DNA of 7,549 nt, from NCBI GenBank assembly GCA_003521845.1, contig DPHB01000044.1, forward strand, positions 125,379 through 132,927. Reading direction: 5' to 3'. Numbering within the stretch: position 1 is the first letter of the stretch; every line of letters starts with the position of its first letter. Made by a program: the position numbers and the translations under genes. Below the pieces are notes generated by a model that did no database searches, had not been told where the DNA came from, and saw nothing but the letters and a program-made list of their open reading frames with translations. This DNA is from Oceanospirillaceae bacterium (lineage in GTDB: Bacteria > Pseudomonadota > Gammaproteobacteria > Pseudomonadales > Balneatricaceae). Of the stretch, positions 1-6,424 are shown piece after piece.

Positions 1-60
1 ACCCAAAGCACTCGCTGCGCTCGCAATGAACGGAGAGTTGACGGCAGGCATCCTGCCCAC
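1..60. repeat. Possible interspersed repeat edge plus small hairpin
   Basis: Bases 11-27 (CTCGCTGCGCTCGCAAT) read on the minus strand as ATTGCGAGCGCAGCGAG, a string resembling short interspersed repeats seen in many proteobacterial genomes; that resemblance is from memory and unverified. Bases 43-57 form a perfect 6-bp stem with a 3-nt loop (GGCAGG-CAT-CCTGCC). The hairpin lies just downstream of the minus-strand gene that ends at 78, but no T-tract follows it on either strand, so it is a weak terminator candidate only. No coding sequence is seen in 1-77. Confidence 0.3.
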
Positions 61-77
61 TGATCAAACCACCGCCG

Positions 78-908
78 CTATTTAGTAAACAACTGACATA
101 GCTCTGCATCGGAAATTTGTTGGCTAGAAAAATTAAAGGTGCCCTCTTGTAACATTTCTTGCGCTGCATTGCGTACTAGGCCTAGGGTAGCCCTAGCCAA
201 GGAACCACCAATGCTGATGCGCGAGACGCCTACATCTTGTAGCTCAGCCAAAGATATAGGTGTACCGGCTAAGCCCATAACCACGCTGATGGGGCCGTCT
301 ACTTCTTGCACTAGTTCAGCGATGGTCGCCAAGTCCTTTATACCGGGCACAAACAGGCAGTCGGCACCCGCTTCACGATAACGGTTAACCCGCTCTACTG
401 ATTCTGCGAAGGGGTTTTCGTGACCCGTTAAAAAACACTCAGCTCGTGCGGTTAACATAAATGGATAGTCTAGATTGGCTGTAGCTAGCTTAGCGCTTCT
501 AACACGCTCTACGGCTTGCTCTAGGTCATACAAAGGATTATCAGGATCACCGCAGTTATCCTCAATGCTTGCACCCACAACACCGGTGGCAGCAATACGC
601 TGCATATTGTTAAACACATCTTCCGGACTATGCCCATAGCCATTTTCGGCATCCATACTTACTGGCACTTGTACCGCGTTGGCTATACGCTGAGTTACTG
701 CTAGGCAAGTATCAATATCCACACAGTCGGCGTAATCAGGTACAGCTTGGGCATAAGCCAGGCCAGCACTGGTGGTACCAATGGCAGCAATACCTGCTTC
801 TTGCAAAATAACAGCACTACCAGCATTCCAAGCATTGGCCATGATAAAAGTTTCATCGGCGTCATGTAATTGCTTAAACTGGACTGCTTTGGCAGACAAA
901 CTCAGCAT
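78..908 (-). CDS. Isocitrate lyase/PEP mutase superfamily protein
   Basis: A 276-residue cytoplasmic (beta/alpha)8-barrel protein of the isocitrate lyase/phosphoenolpyruvate mutase superfamily, whose members cleave or rearrange C-C or C-P bonds next to a carboxylate. Visible signatures are the N-terminal MANAWNAGSA (residues 23-32), the metal-binding segment SMDAENGYG with D86 and E88, the second acidic patch SIEDN with E116 and D117, and TARAE around R155. The KKCGH catalytic loop of true isocitrate lyases is not seen, which places it with the PEP mutase/oxaloacetate hydrolase/methylisocitrate lyase-like branch of about 250-300 residues; the exact substrate cannot be assigned. The ATG lies one base after the TGA of the upstream GST-like gene (TGA-G-ATG), with an AGGG about 7 nt upstream, so the two are probably translationally coupled. 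It is the last gene of the minus-strand run before the window edge. Confidence 0.9.
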   Translation of the reverse strand: MLSLSAKAVQFKQLHDADETFIMANAWNAGSAVILQEAGIAAIGTTSAGLAYAQAVPDYADCVDIDTCLAVTQRIANAVQVPVSMDAENGYGHSPEDVFNNMQRIAATGVVGASIEDNCGDPDNPLYDLEQAVERVRSAKLATANLDYPFMLTARAECFLTGHENPFAESVERVNRYREAGADCLFVPGIKDLATIAELVQEVDGPISVVMGLAGTPISLAELQDVGVSRISIGGSLARATLGLVRNAAQEMLQEGTFNFSSQQISDAELCQLFTK

Positions 909-909
909 C

Positions 910-1566
910 TCAGTGCCCTACTTCATCTTCTGCAAGCAACGTAGTTTCTGCCTGACCGGCAGCCACCCAAGCGGCGATAGCAGGATTGGCTAACATGGTT
1001 TGCATATATGCTTGGCTAGCCTCGCTAGTGGGCACAGCATAGGCATTTAAACGTATCACCACAGGCGCAAAGAAAGCATCGGCAATGGAGAATTCACCAA
1101 ACAGATAACCGTGGTCAGGCACATCCAGTTCGAGAGCTAAATCACGACACTGCTGCCACAGGATTTGTACAGCAGCCACATCAATAGCACAGGCTTCTGT
1201 AATTCCGAGCTGGCGTTGATGAGCACTGCAGTTCATGGGCATTTCACTGCGCATAGCGATAAAACCACTATGCATCTGCGCACAGGCACTACGTGCTTGC
1301 GCTCTTAGTTTGGCGCGAGTTGGCCACATATGGGGAGCAAAATCAGCTAGCGTTTCTAGAATAGCCAAACTGTCGGTAATACTACCCAATTGCTCATCAA
1401 CCAGAACAGGCACTGTACGGCTACCATATTGCGCGATATCCTCAGCCCAGGTATCGGTAAACAAGCCTAACTGTACTTCGTCAAATGCAACACCAAAATG
1501 TTGCATAGCCACCCACGGACGCATGGACCAAGACGAATACTTTTTGTTACCGATAACTAGCTGCAT
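910..1566 (-). CDS. Glutathione S-transferase family protein
   Basis: A 218-residue GST-like protein. The N-terminal thioredoxin-like domain (about residues 1-80) starts with a beta strand followed by KYSSWSMRPW (9-18), where a serine occupies the glutathione-activating position as in zeta/theta/YfcF-like GSTs. TVPVL (51-55) holds the conserved cis-proline of the glutathione site and DSLAI (65-69) contains the usual acidic-Ser pair binding the gamma-glutamyl group. The all-helical C-terminal domain has the conserved GEFSIADAFFAPV segment (about 157-169) that caps helix 6. The start is well supported: ATG at 1566 is preceded by AGGAG with 6-nt spacing. Expected role is glutathione conjugation, isomerisation or thiol chemistry in the cytoplasm, with substrate unknown. 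Coupling to the downstream PEP mutase-like gene suggests a shared small-molecule pathway, which is inference. Confidence 0.92.
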   Translation of the reverse strand: MQLVIGNKKYSSWSMRPWVAMQHFGVAFDEVQLGLFTDTWAEDIAQYGSRTVPVLVDEQLGSITDSLAILETLADFAPHMWPTRAKLRAQARSACAQMHSGFIAMRSEMPMNCSAHQRQLGITEACAIDVAAVQILWQQCRDLALELDVPDHGYLFGEFSIADAFFAPVVIRLNAYAVPTSEASQAYMQTMLANPAIAAWVAAGQAETTLLAEDEVGH

Positions 1567-1638
1567 ACTAAACTCCTGTGGGCTGTCGCCTGGCTACAAT
1601 TTCAATTAATCAGCTGTGTGCATGAATGCTCTTGAAAA

Positions 1639-2148
1639 CTATTGCATCCAATCCTTACGACTGAGGTAATAAACATAGCAGAGGTCATCACCAAAGTGAC
1701 GTTCACCTTGGTTAACAAAGCCTAGACGCTGATAAAAACGATGTGCACCATCATTGCTAACCAGTGGGTCTAATAACACCCCTCGCACCTCGGCAACCGC
1801 AAAGCAACGGGCCAAAGCCATGTGCATCATCTGTGAACCATAGCCTTGGTTAAGCAATTCCGGCACACCAATCCAAATATCTATAGCCCGCAGGCCAGTG
1901 CCGCAATCTCCCCAATACTGGTGTGTTTCCCGTGCCGGATCAATAATTTCTATATAGCCAAAAGTCTTGCCATCGAGCTCAGCCATGATTTGTTGGCGCC
2001 ATGGGTATACTTGACTTAGCTCCTGTTGCCATTGCCAATCATCATCACCAAGACTAGCCACCAGGTGCGGCAGAGTGTGCCAATACGTCAACCTTGCTGC
2101 GTCAGCTAAGCAGGCTTGGCGCAGATGTAACTTTGGCATAGCTGTCAT
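1639..2148 (-). CDS. GNAT N-acetyltransferase, AAC(6')-like
   Basis: A 169-residue GNAT-fold acetyltransferase when started at the ATG at 2148. The acetyl-CoA pyrophosphate loop is NQGYGSQ (residues 100-106, matching Q/R-x-x-G-x-G/A). It is followed by the LDPLVSNDGAHRFYQRLGF block (about 126-144), the typical beta5/alpha4 segment of the Acetyltransf_8/AAC(6') group, and the overall layout resembles aminoglycoside 6'-N-acetyltransferases; siderophore- or protein-acetylating relatives share this fold, so resistance cannot be claimed. Start choice: the frame is open to a codon at 2199 inside the upstream gene, but the ATG at 2148 forms an ATGA overlap with that gene's stop, and an AGGTGA lies just before it; the ATG at 2139 (10 nt after AGGTGA) is an equally plausible start. 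The gene is coupled to the conserved cysteine-rich gene upstream. The 72-nt gap to the GST gene shows no convincing terminator. Confidence 0.88.
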   Translation of the reverse strand: MTAMPKLHLRQACLADAARLTYWHTLPHLVASLGDDDWQWQQELSQVYPWRQQIMAELDGKTFGYIEIIDPARETHQYWGDCGTGLRAIDIWIGVPELLNQGYGSQMMHMALARCFAVAEVRGVLLDPLVSNDGAHRFYQRLGFVNQGERHFGDDLCYVYYLSRKDWMQ

Positions 2149-2654
2149 TTCACCTGAGCAAAGCCAACTACGTAGTTTTTGCCATAATACTTGGCACACT
2201 TAGGGCAGGTAGAATAAAAGAAATACGGTTTGACCATTAGCAGACCTTTTTGCTTTACAAAATCACCTAAGGCTTGCGACCATTTGCCCATATGGCGAAA
2301 AGGCCCTTCGTTTACCTGTGTAACAAAGTCACCGCTCAAGCGCAGCATTACCTCGCCGGGCACCTCTTTAGTGACCAACATATAATGCTCGGAGCGCCAA
2401 AGAGATGGGTCGTGCGACAAGGTTAGATAGGTGTCTTTAGGTTTAGCATCAGCCTTTTCGATGGCCGCCATTACACGTTCCAAAACACCACCCATATTGA
2501 GTGGTATATGAAACAAGCTACGCACAGTGACTTTTACAAAGAGCATGTCTTCAAGGTGTAATGATTGGTCTTGCCATTGCTCTGGATGAAAACGCGGACA
2601 GCAGTCCGTTGCGCAATCTTGCCAATCAACTTTGGGGGTTTCATTGGTTTGCAT
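2145..2654 (-). CDS. Conserved protein of unknown function, Cys-rich (often labelled 'hydrolase')
   Basis: A 169-residue cytoplasmic protein of a widespread but uncharacterised family; some databases attach the word hydrolase, for which I see no catalytic motif. Features include an N-terminal WQDCATDCCPRF block (C14, C18, C19), a conserved VRSLFHIPLNMGGV segment (about 44-57), a long central alpha/beta region with LSGDF and EGPF, and a C-terminal CPKCAKYYGKNYVV stretch (C150 and C153). The paired cysteines could bind a metal or be redox-active, which is inference. Start choice: the frame also offers a GTG at 2660, but that base lies inside the AGAGG ribosome-binding site placed 5 nt before the ATG at 2654, so ATG 2654 is preferred. 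The stop overlaps the GNAT start (ATGA), implying co-translation. The upstream extended -10 element and homopolymer tract are listed separately. Confidence 0.82.
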   Translation of the reverse strand: MQTNETPKVDWQDCATDCCPRFHPEQWQDQSLHLEDMLFVKVTVRSLFHIPLNMGGVLERVMAAIEKADAKPKDTYLTLSHDPSLWRSEHYMLVTKEVPGEVMLRLSGDFVTQVNEGPFRHMGKWSQALGDFVKQKGLLMVKPYFFYSTCPKCAKYYGKNYVVGFAQVK

Positions 2655-2700
2655 GCTCACCTCTGCTCAACTCATTGATCCTTAAGACGCCTTTGAGTGT

Positions 2701-2732
2701 AGTATAACACCACATTTTTTTTTGGGGGGGGG
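2701..2732 (-). promoter_or_regulatory. Candidate extended -10 promoter with T9/G9 homopolymer in the spacer/-35 region
   Basis: Read on the minus strand there is TGT-TATACT, an extended -10 element (TATACT at 2706-2701, TG at 2709-2708), about 47 nt upstream of the ATG at 2654. Where a spacer and -35 box would lie sit nine A residues (2723-2715) preceded by nine C residues (2732-2724), so no normal -35 hexamer is present. Position and sequence support a promoter for the Cys-rich/GNAT operon; the activity is inferred. Length change in the two abutting homopolymers would alter the DNA upstream of the -10. Confidence 0.4.
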
Positions 2733-2741
2733 CTGGAAGTT

Positions 2742-2913
2742 AAGGGACAGGTTTACAGACAGGCACTTTGGCTGCGCAAAAAAGCCAGTCCCCGTGTGTT
2801 TGTAGTGTAATGTTTGGGACTGGCTCTTCTTTAACCGCGCAGCGGGTAAAAAGTGCCTGTCCCTTCAGGCAGGTTTACGGTCAGGCACTTTTGCTGCGCA
2901 AAAAAGCCAGTCC
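2742..2913. repeat. REP/RAYT-type palindromic repeat cluster (two direct copies, one inverted)
   Basis: Two direct copies of a 43-bp unit lie at 2749-2791 and 2871-2913 and match at 40 of 43 positions. Each contains AGGCACTTT, CTGCGC, A6 and GCCAGTCC. An inverted copy lies between them at 2816-2865: GGGACTGGC (2816-2824) pairs with GCCAGTCCC (2784-2792), GCGCAG (2837-2842) with CTGCGC (2772-2777), AAAGTGCCT (2850-2858) with AGGCACTTT (2761-2769), and CTGTCCCTT (2857-2865) with AAGGGACAG (2742-2750). The left copy carries an extra 12 bases (GTTTACAGACAG) relative to the inverted arm, flanked by ACAG repeats. GGGACAGGCACTTTTT-like motifs are, from general knowledge, typical of palindromes mobilised by REP-associated tyrosine transposases; no transposase gene is present here. 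Confidence 0.75.
2848..2892 (-). terminator. Candidate rho-independent terminator of ygiQ built from repeat arms
   Basis: On the minus strand, 29 nt after the ygiQ stop, AAAAGTGCCTG (2892-2882) can pair with CAGGCACTTTT (2859-2849) around a loop of about 22 nt, ending in a run of T. It is an 11-bp stem with a short U-tail, formed by one direct and one inverted copy of the palindromic repeat. The larger alternative hairpin with the left copy may compete. Confidence 0.45.
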
Positions 2914-2920
2914 TTGCATG

Positions 2921-5173
2921 CTAGCGGCGACGCTTATTGGTACCCGGCATCTTTTGGGCTTTGGGACTAGTGAAGCGTGTAGCCCCCTGTTTGCCTTTGG
3001 CAGCCCGTGGTGGGCGTTTACCTTTGCTGGCACCAGCAGGTTGGCGCCGGTCGCTCAAGTTAGGTGCCGGCACCAAACACTCCGGACCTTTACCAATAAG
3101 CTTGTGCAAGCCCATTTCTTTTAAGGCTTCGCGAATATAGTCCCAGTTTTTAGGATCGTGGTAACGCAAAATAGCCTTGTGCAAACGACGCTGACGAATA
3201 CCACGCGGAATACTCACCCGTTCGCTATCACGAGTGATTTTTTTCAATGGGTTGCGCTCTGTGTAATACATGGTAGTAGCATTACACATAGGCGATGGAT
3301 AGAAGTTTTGCACTTGATCCAAGCGGAACTTGTTCTTCTTTAACCACAGTGCCAAGTTCACCATGTCAATATCACGAGTACCAGGGTGAGCACTGATAAA
3401 GTAGGGAATCAAATACTGTTCTTTGCCCGCTTCCTTAGAATATTTTTCGAACATGCGCTGAAACTTGTTGTAGCTGCCCATACCGGGTTTAAGCATATAG
3501 CTCAAGGGTTGGTCTTCGGTATGCTCTGGGGCAATCTTTAAATAGCCACCGACGTGATGAGACACTAGCTCTTTCACATATTCTGGGTCGCGAATGGCCA
3601 AGTCATAACGTAAGCCCGAGGCAATCAGTACCTTTTTGATACCCGGTAAAGCGCGGGCCCGGCGGTATAAAGAAATTAGCGGTTTATGATCGGTGCCCAT
3701 GTATTCGCAAATATCTGGATGCACGCAGGAAGCAAGTCGACAGGTGGCCTCTACCTTAGGATCCTTGCAATGTAAGCGGTACATATTGGCCGTGGGGCCA
3801 CCTAAATCTGACACCACGCCAGTAAAGCCTGGCACCTTGTCGCGCATATCTTCCACTTCACGAATAATGGAATCTTCAGAACGGTTTTGAATAATGCGTC
3901 CTTCGTGCTCGGTAATTGAACAGAAGCTACAACCACCAAAGCAACCACGCATAATGTTCACCGAAAAGCGGATCATGTCGTAGGCTGGAATTTTTTCCTC
4001 GCCATAGACTGGGTGAGGTACGCGAGCATAGGGCTGGGCAAACACATAGTCCATTTCTTCCATGTCCAGCGGCATGGCTGGTGGATTGACCCATAAACCA
4101 ACGGGACCATGTTGCTGGTACAAGGCCCTGGCACAACCGGGATTGGTCTCGTGATGCATAACACGGCTAGCGTGGGCATACATGATAGGGTCGGATTTAA
4201 CCGTTTCGAAATTGGGTAACTTGGCATAGGTCATGTGCCATGGTTTGCCTTTGACAGGTTCAAAGGCCGTCATTGGCTTAATGACAAGGCTTTTTATTTC
4301 ATCCGCCGGATCCACAGTAGACACCACCGCTTTGGCATCCGAATTGGCTGCGCAGTCTGCACCATTATTGCTGGTTGTGGTATCGGTGTATGGGCTGGTA
4401 ATGGGGTCGATGTGCCCGGGCGAATCCAACTCCGTAGAATCCTTACCACGCCATCCTGGCAACGGCTGTTTAACTAAAATAGCCGTACCAAGAATATCCT
4501 GCATATCGCCAATTTTTTCACCAGCAGCCATGCGTTGAGTCAACTCAACTAGTGGCCGTTCGGCGTTGCCAAACAGCAACATATCAGCCTTAGTTTCCAC
4601 TAACATGGAACGACGAACCTTCTCGGACCAATAATCATAGTGGGCAATACGGCGCAAACTGGCCTCAATGCCACCAATCACCACCGGCACACCCTTAAAG
4701 GCTTGCTTACAGCATTGGGTATAAACCAAGGTAGCTCGGTCTGGACGCTTGCCCCCCACGTTACCCGGGGTATAGGCATCATCATGGCGCAAACGGCGGT
4801 CGGCGGTATAACGGTTGATCATCGAGTCCATATTACCGGCAGTAACACCAAAATAAAGATTCGGCTTACCTAAGGCTTTAAAGGCGTTCACGTCTTGCCA
4901 GTCAGGCTGAGCAATAATGCCCACTCGAAAACCTTGCGCTTCCAACAAACGACCAATAATCGCCATACCAAAACTTGGATGGTCTACATAAGCATCCCCA
5001 GTTACCAGAATAACGTCACAGCTATCCCAACCAAGGGTATCCATTTCGGCACGAGACATAGGTAAAAAAGGCGCCGGACCAAAGCATTCTGCCCAATATT
5101 TTGGGTAGTCAAACAAACGCTTATTTGGGCTTAAATATTCCGACATATCGGACTGTGGGGCAAGGCTGGACAT
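2921..5173 (-). CDS. ygiQ: YgiQ family radical SAM protein (UPF0313)
   Basis: A 750-residue iron-sulfur radical SAM enzyme of the UPF0313/YgiQ family, recognised by near-identity in many stretches to the E. coli protein. The N-terminal domain (about 20-240) contains the conserved WAECFGPAPFLPMSR, VTGDAYVDHPSFG and ADRRLRHDDAYTP segments and resembles a B12-binding-like Rossmann unit. A low-complexity, poorly conserved insert follows (about 260-295, rich in T, D, N, A). The radical SAM core then has the cluster motif CFGGCSFC with C411, C415 and C418 (CX3CX2C, as in the family) and GYLKIAPEHTE. The C-terminal tail from about 710 is strongly basic and disordered, also usual for YgiQ. The biochemical reaction of the family is not established to my knowledge. 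The frame opens with a TTG at 5185, but the ATG at 5173 (weak GAAAG 3 nt upstream) is the more natural start. It is monocistronic, with its own promoter and a repeat-derived terminator. Confidence 0.97.
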   Translation of the reverse strand: MSSLAPQSDMSEYLSPNKRLFDYPKYWAECFGPAPFLPMSRAEMDTLGWDSCDVILVTGDAYVDHPSFGMAIIGRLLEAQGFRVGIIAQPDWQDVNAFKALGKPNLYFGVTAGNMDSMINRYTADRRLRHDDAYTPGNVGGKRPDRATLVYTQCCKQAFKGVPVVIGGIEASLRRIAHYDYWSEKVRRSMLVETKADMLLFGNAERPLVELTQRMAAGEKIGDMQDILGTAILVKQPLPGWRGKDSTELDSPGHIDPITSPYTDTTTSNNGADCAANSDAKAVVSTVDPADEIKSLVIKPMTAFEPVKGKPWHMTYAKLPNFETVKSDPIMYAHASRVMHHETNPGCARALYQQHGPVGLWVNPPAMPLDMEEMDYVFAQPYARVPHPVYGEEKIPAYDMIRFSVNIMRGCFGGCSFCSITEHEGRIIQNRSEDSIIREVEDMRDKVPGFTGVVSDLGGPTANMYRLHCKDPKVEATCRLASCVHPDICEYMGTDHKPLISLYRRARALPGIKKVLIASGLRYDLAIRDPEYVKELVSHHVGGYLKIAPEHTEDQPLSYMLKPGMGSYNKFQRMFEKYSKEAGKEQYLIPYFISAHPGTRDIDMVNLALWLKKNKFRLDQVQNFYPSPMCNATTMYYTERNPLKKITRDSERVSIPRGIRQRRLHKAILRYHDPKNWDYIREALKEMGLHKLIGKGPECLVPAPNLSDRRQPAGASKGKRPPRAAKGKQGATRFTSPKAQKMPGTNKRRR

Positions 5174-5207
5174 AGCTTTCAACAATAACCTAGTAAATGA
5201 CTGGGGT

Positions 5208-5216
5208 ATTGTATCA
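5208..5216 (-). promoter_or_regulatory. Candidate extended -10 promoter of ygiQ
   Basis: The minus strand reads TGA-TACAAT (5216-5208), a good extended -10 element ending 34 nt upstream of the ATG at 5173. No convincing -35 hexamer is seen at 16-18 nt upstream, which is tolerated in extended -10 promoters. It lies in the divergent intergenic region shared with the higBA promoter. Confidence 0.4.
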
Positions 5217-5287
5217 CAAGCTTATATGCGCTGGCCTTTGTTAGCCGATTTCTTTTGGTTCATAAAGGTACCTATGGCAACACATCG

Positions 5288-5340
5288 ATATTTACAATTT
5301 GTAAACAATGCGTCATTACTGATACAATATTTACAGGTTG
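5288..5340 (+). promoter_or_regulatory. higBA promoter and probable HigA operators
   Basis: A -35 TTGTAA (5299-5304), 18-nt spacer and extended -10 TGA-TACAAT (-10 hexamer 5323-5328) predict transcription starting near 5335, ahead of the toxin ATG at 5360. The -35 box is overlapped by a 15-bp palindrome TTTACAA-T-TTGTAAA (5291-5305). The left half-site sequence ATATTTACA (5288-5296) recurs exactly at 5327-5335, over the -10/+1 region, where it is followed by an imperfect partner half. This layout is typical of autorepression by a HigA-type antitoxin, alone or with its toxin. Operator function is inferred from position and symmetry. Confidence 0.6.
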
Positions 5341-5359
5341 AAAACTTTCAAGGAAGACG

Positions 5360-5671
5360 ATGCACGTTATCAAGAAGATAAAGTTTGTAGATGCTGCATC
5401 TCGGTATCCAAACTACTCAGCCCAAATTATGGACCTATACCAAGTATTGAATAGATTAAATTTCACATCTCCAGATGACATGAGAAAGGTCTATAAAAGC
5501 CTTGATAACTTTAAGTACAAGGACAAATTTTACGTGTTAGACATCGCTGGCAACAATATACGCCTGATCGCTTACATAAGCTTTAGTGGTCAACGTTTCT
5601 ACGCAAAACACATTGTTTCCCACGCTGAGTACGACAAGTTGTGCAAGCGCTATGCAAAGGGTGAGTTATGA
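5360..5671 (+). CDS. higB: HigB-type toxin, RelE-superfamily mRNA interferase
   Basis: A 103-residue protein matching the HigB_toxin family (about 95-105 residues), ribosome-dependent endoribonucleases of the RelE/ParE fold that cut mRNA during translation. Diagnostic features are the basic N-terminal region, the central FYVLDIAGNNIRLIAYISF beta-hairpin core (about 57-75), and the C-terminal FYAKHIVSHAEYDKL block (about 80-94) with H84, H88, E90 and Y91, the family signature. No truncation is visible. The ATG is preceded by AGGA with 5-nt spacing. Toxin-first order and an ATGA overlap with the downstream antitoxin (5668-5671) are the classical higBA arrangement. It is probably repressed by the antitoxin at the adjacent operators. 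Confidence 0.9.
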   Translation: MHVIKKIKFVDAASRYPNYSAQIMDLYQVLNRLNFTSPDDMRKVYKSLDNFKYKDKFYVLDIAGNNIRLIAYISFSGQRFYAKHIVSHAEYDKLCKRYAKGEL

Positions 5672-6084
5672 ATTCTATAGCTTTAAAGATTGATGAAGTT
5701 CTCAAGCAAGAACAAGCTAGCTTTGTTAAGAACATCACCAATGATGTTGAATACGAGCAAGCTATACAGCTGTTTGAAGAACTCATTGAGGATGACGAAC
5801 ACAACCAGTCCGTTGTCACCCTACTTGTTGATGCCATCAATCGCTATGAAAGTAGTCTACCTGAAATCGTAGCATTTGATACGCACGTTGACACCCTAGA
5901 CCCTGGTGTTTCTTTGCTACGAATCCTTATGGACCAACACACTCTAAAAGCCAAAGACCTTGCAAAAGAGTTAGGCTCAAAATCAAATGTATCACTTATT
6001 CTAAGTGGCCAGCGCAACTTAACAACTAATCATATGCGAAAGTTGGCACTAAGATTTGGTATTGAGCCTGGTATGTTCTTGTAA
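5668..6084 (+). CDS. higA: HigA-type antitoxin with C-terminal helix-turn-helix
   Basis: A 138-residue antitoxin. The N-terminal part (1-75) is acidic and mostly helical, as expected for the toxin-neutralising region of this longer HigA subgroup (COG5499-like). Residues about 80-135 form an XRE/HTH_3 DNA-binding domain: LKAKDLAKELG is the first helix pair, SNVSLILSGQRNLT the recognition helix and turn, and MRKLALRFGIEPGMFL the closing helix. The start codon shares ATGA with the higB stop, so translation is coupled. The protein should bind and inactivate HigB and repress the operon through the TTTACAA/TTGTAAA sites. It ends 8 nt from the convergent minus-strand gene remnant, without an obvious terminator. 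Confidence 0.88.
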   Translation: MNSIALKIDEVLKQEQASFVKNITNDVEYEQAIQLFEELIEDDEHNQSVVTLLVDAINRYESSLPEIVAFDTHVDTLDPGVSLLRILMDQHTLKAKDLAKELGSKSNVSLILSGQRNLTTNHMRKLALRFGIEPGMFL

Positions 6085-6092
6085 TATCGACG

Positions 6093-6302
6093 TTATTCCG
6101 CTTCTAGCACCGTACAACATGGATCGGAAGCATGGCGACCATCTTCACATTGATGCAAAGCATCATGCGCGGCCGGCTTTTTGCTTACCGAATTTGTAAC
6201 CCAAAACACCTGACCCGAACAAGCCGCCACAGCAAACGCCTTAGGCGCCTTGGCCTTTAAATAGTTTTGGTGATGACGAATATCGCGGTGCGCGATAAGC
6301 TC
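6093..6302 (-). pseudogene. C-terminal remnant of an unidentified gene
   Basis: The minus strand is open for 69 codons before a TAA (6095-6093), immediately preceded in frame by another TAA (6305-6303), with no usable start codon. The translation looks like real protein: a basic start (HRDIRHHQNYLKAKAPKAF), a core SGQVFWVTNS, then a cysteine-bearing tail ALHQCEDGR and SDPCCTVLEAE. The pattern of a small beta segment followed by an Ala-Leu-x-x-Cys helix and a final Cys-Val resembles C-terminal modules appended to some secreted or hydrolase proteins, but I cannot name the family. Composition is richer in GC than the flanking higBA and TIR genes, pointing to a different origin. Interpreted as the 3' end of a gene cut by recombination. 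Confidence 0.45.
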
Positions 6303-6424
6303 TTAATGTCACCCTGCCCCTAATTGTAACCAGCAAAATAGATAAGCTAGTGCGAGCTAAGTTATATAAAAGCAGAAGCTCATTTTTAACAGAGGCGGCT
6401 TTAGCAAAACTAAGGGAAGTTTGA
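6299..6424 (+). pseudogene. C-terminal remnant of a HicB/CopG-like ribbon-helix-helix antitoxin
   Basis: On the plus strand a 41-codon frame runs from just after a TAA (6296-6298) to a TGA (6422-6424) without a start codon. It reads NVTLP near its beginning, then SKIDKLVRAKLY and KSRSSFLTEAALAKL. This is the ribbon-helix-helix signature found at the C-terminus of HicB antitoxins: a beta strand with VTLP, helix A with an ID pair, the K-SRS-F turn, and helix B with EAA. The N-terminal HicB fold and any HicA partner are missing, so this is a 3' fragment. It abuts and overlaps the end of the minus-strand remnant, marking a rearrangement junction near 6300. Confidence 0.5.

Noticed and set aside
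43..57. GGCAGG-CAT-CCTGCC hairpin as a terminator for the PEP mutase-like gene
   Set aside because: No T-rich tail on the minus strand, so it was kept only as a small hairpin.
1639..2148. Calling the GNAT gene an aminoglycoside resistance gene
   Set aside because: The fold and motif order match AAC(6')-like proteins, but many relatives acetylate other substrates and no residue pattern seen here proves drug specificity.
2655..2660. GTG at 2660 as the start of the Cys-rich protein
   Set aside because: It lies within the AGAGG ribosome-binding site that serves the ATG at 2654.
2768..3124. Plus-strand open frame of 118 codons across the repeat cluster and the ygiQ 3' end
   Set aside because: It is antisense to conserved ygiQ codons and starts inside the palindromic repeat; the translation has no protein-like pattern.
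3927..4873. Several open frames of 65-100 codons on both strands inside ygiQ
   Set aside because: All lie within the strongly conserved ygiQ frame and are shadows of it.
5583..5840. Minus-strand frame of 85 codons over the higB/higA junction
   Set aside because: Antisense to two well-recognised genes; serine- and cysteine-rich composition is typical of a shadow frame.
6303..6329. A TTAATGTCACCCTGCCCC-like string resembling another transposase-associated palindrome arm
   Set aside because: The same bases encode NVTLPLIV of the ribbon-helix-helix remnant, which explains them better; no inverted partner is nearby.
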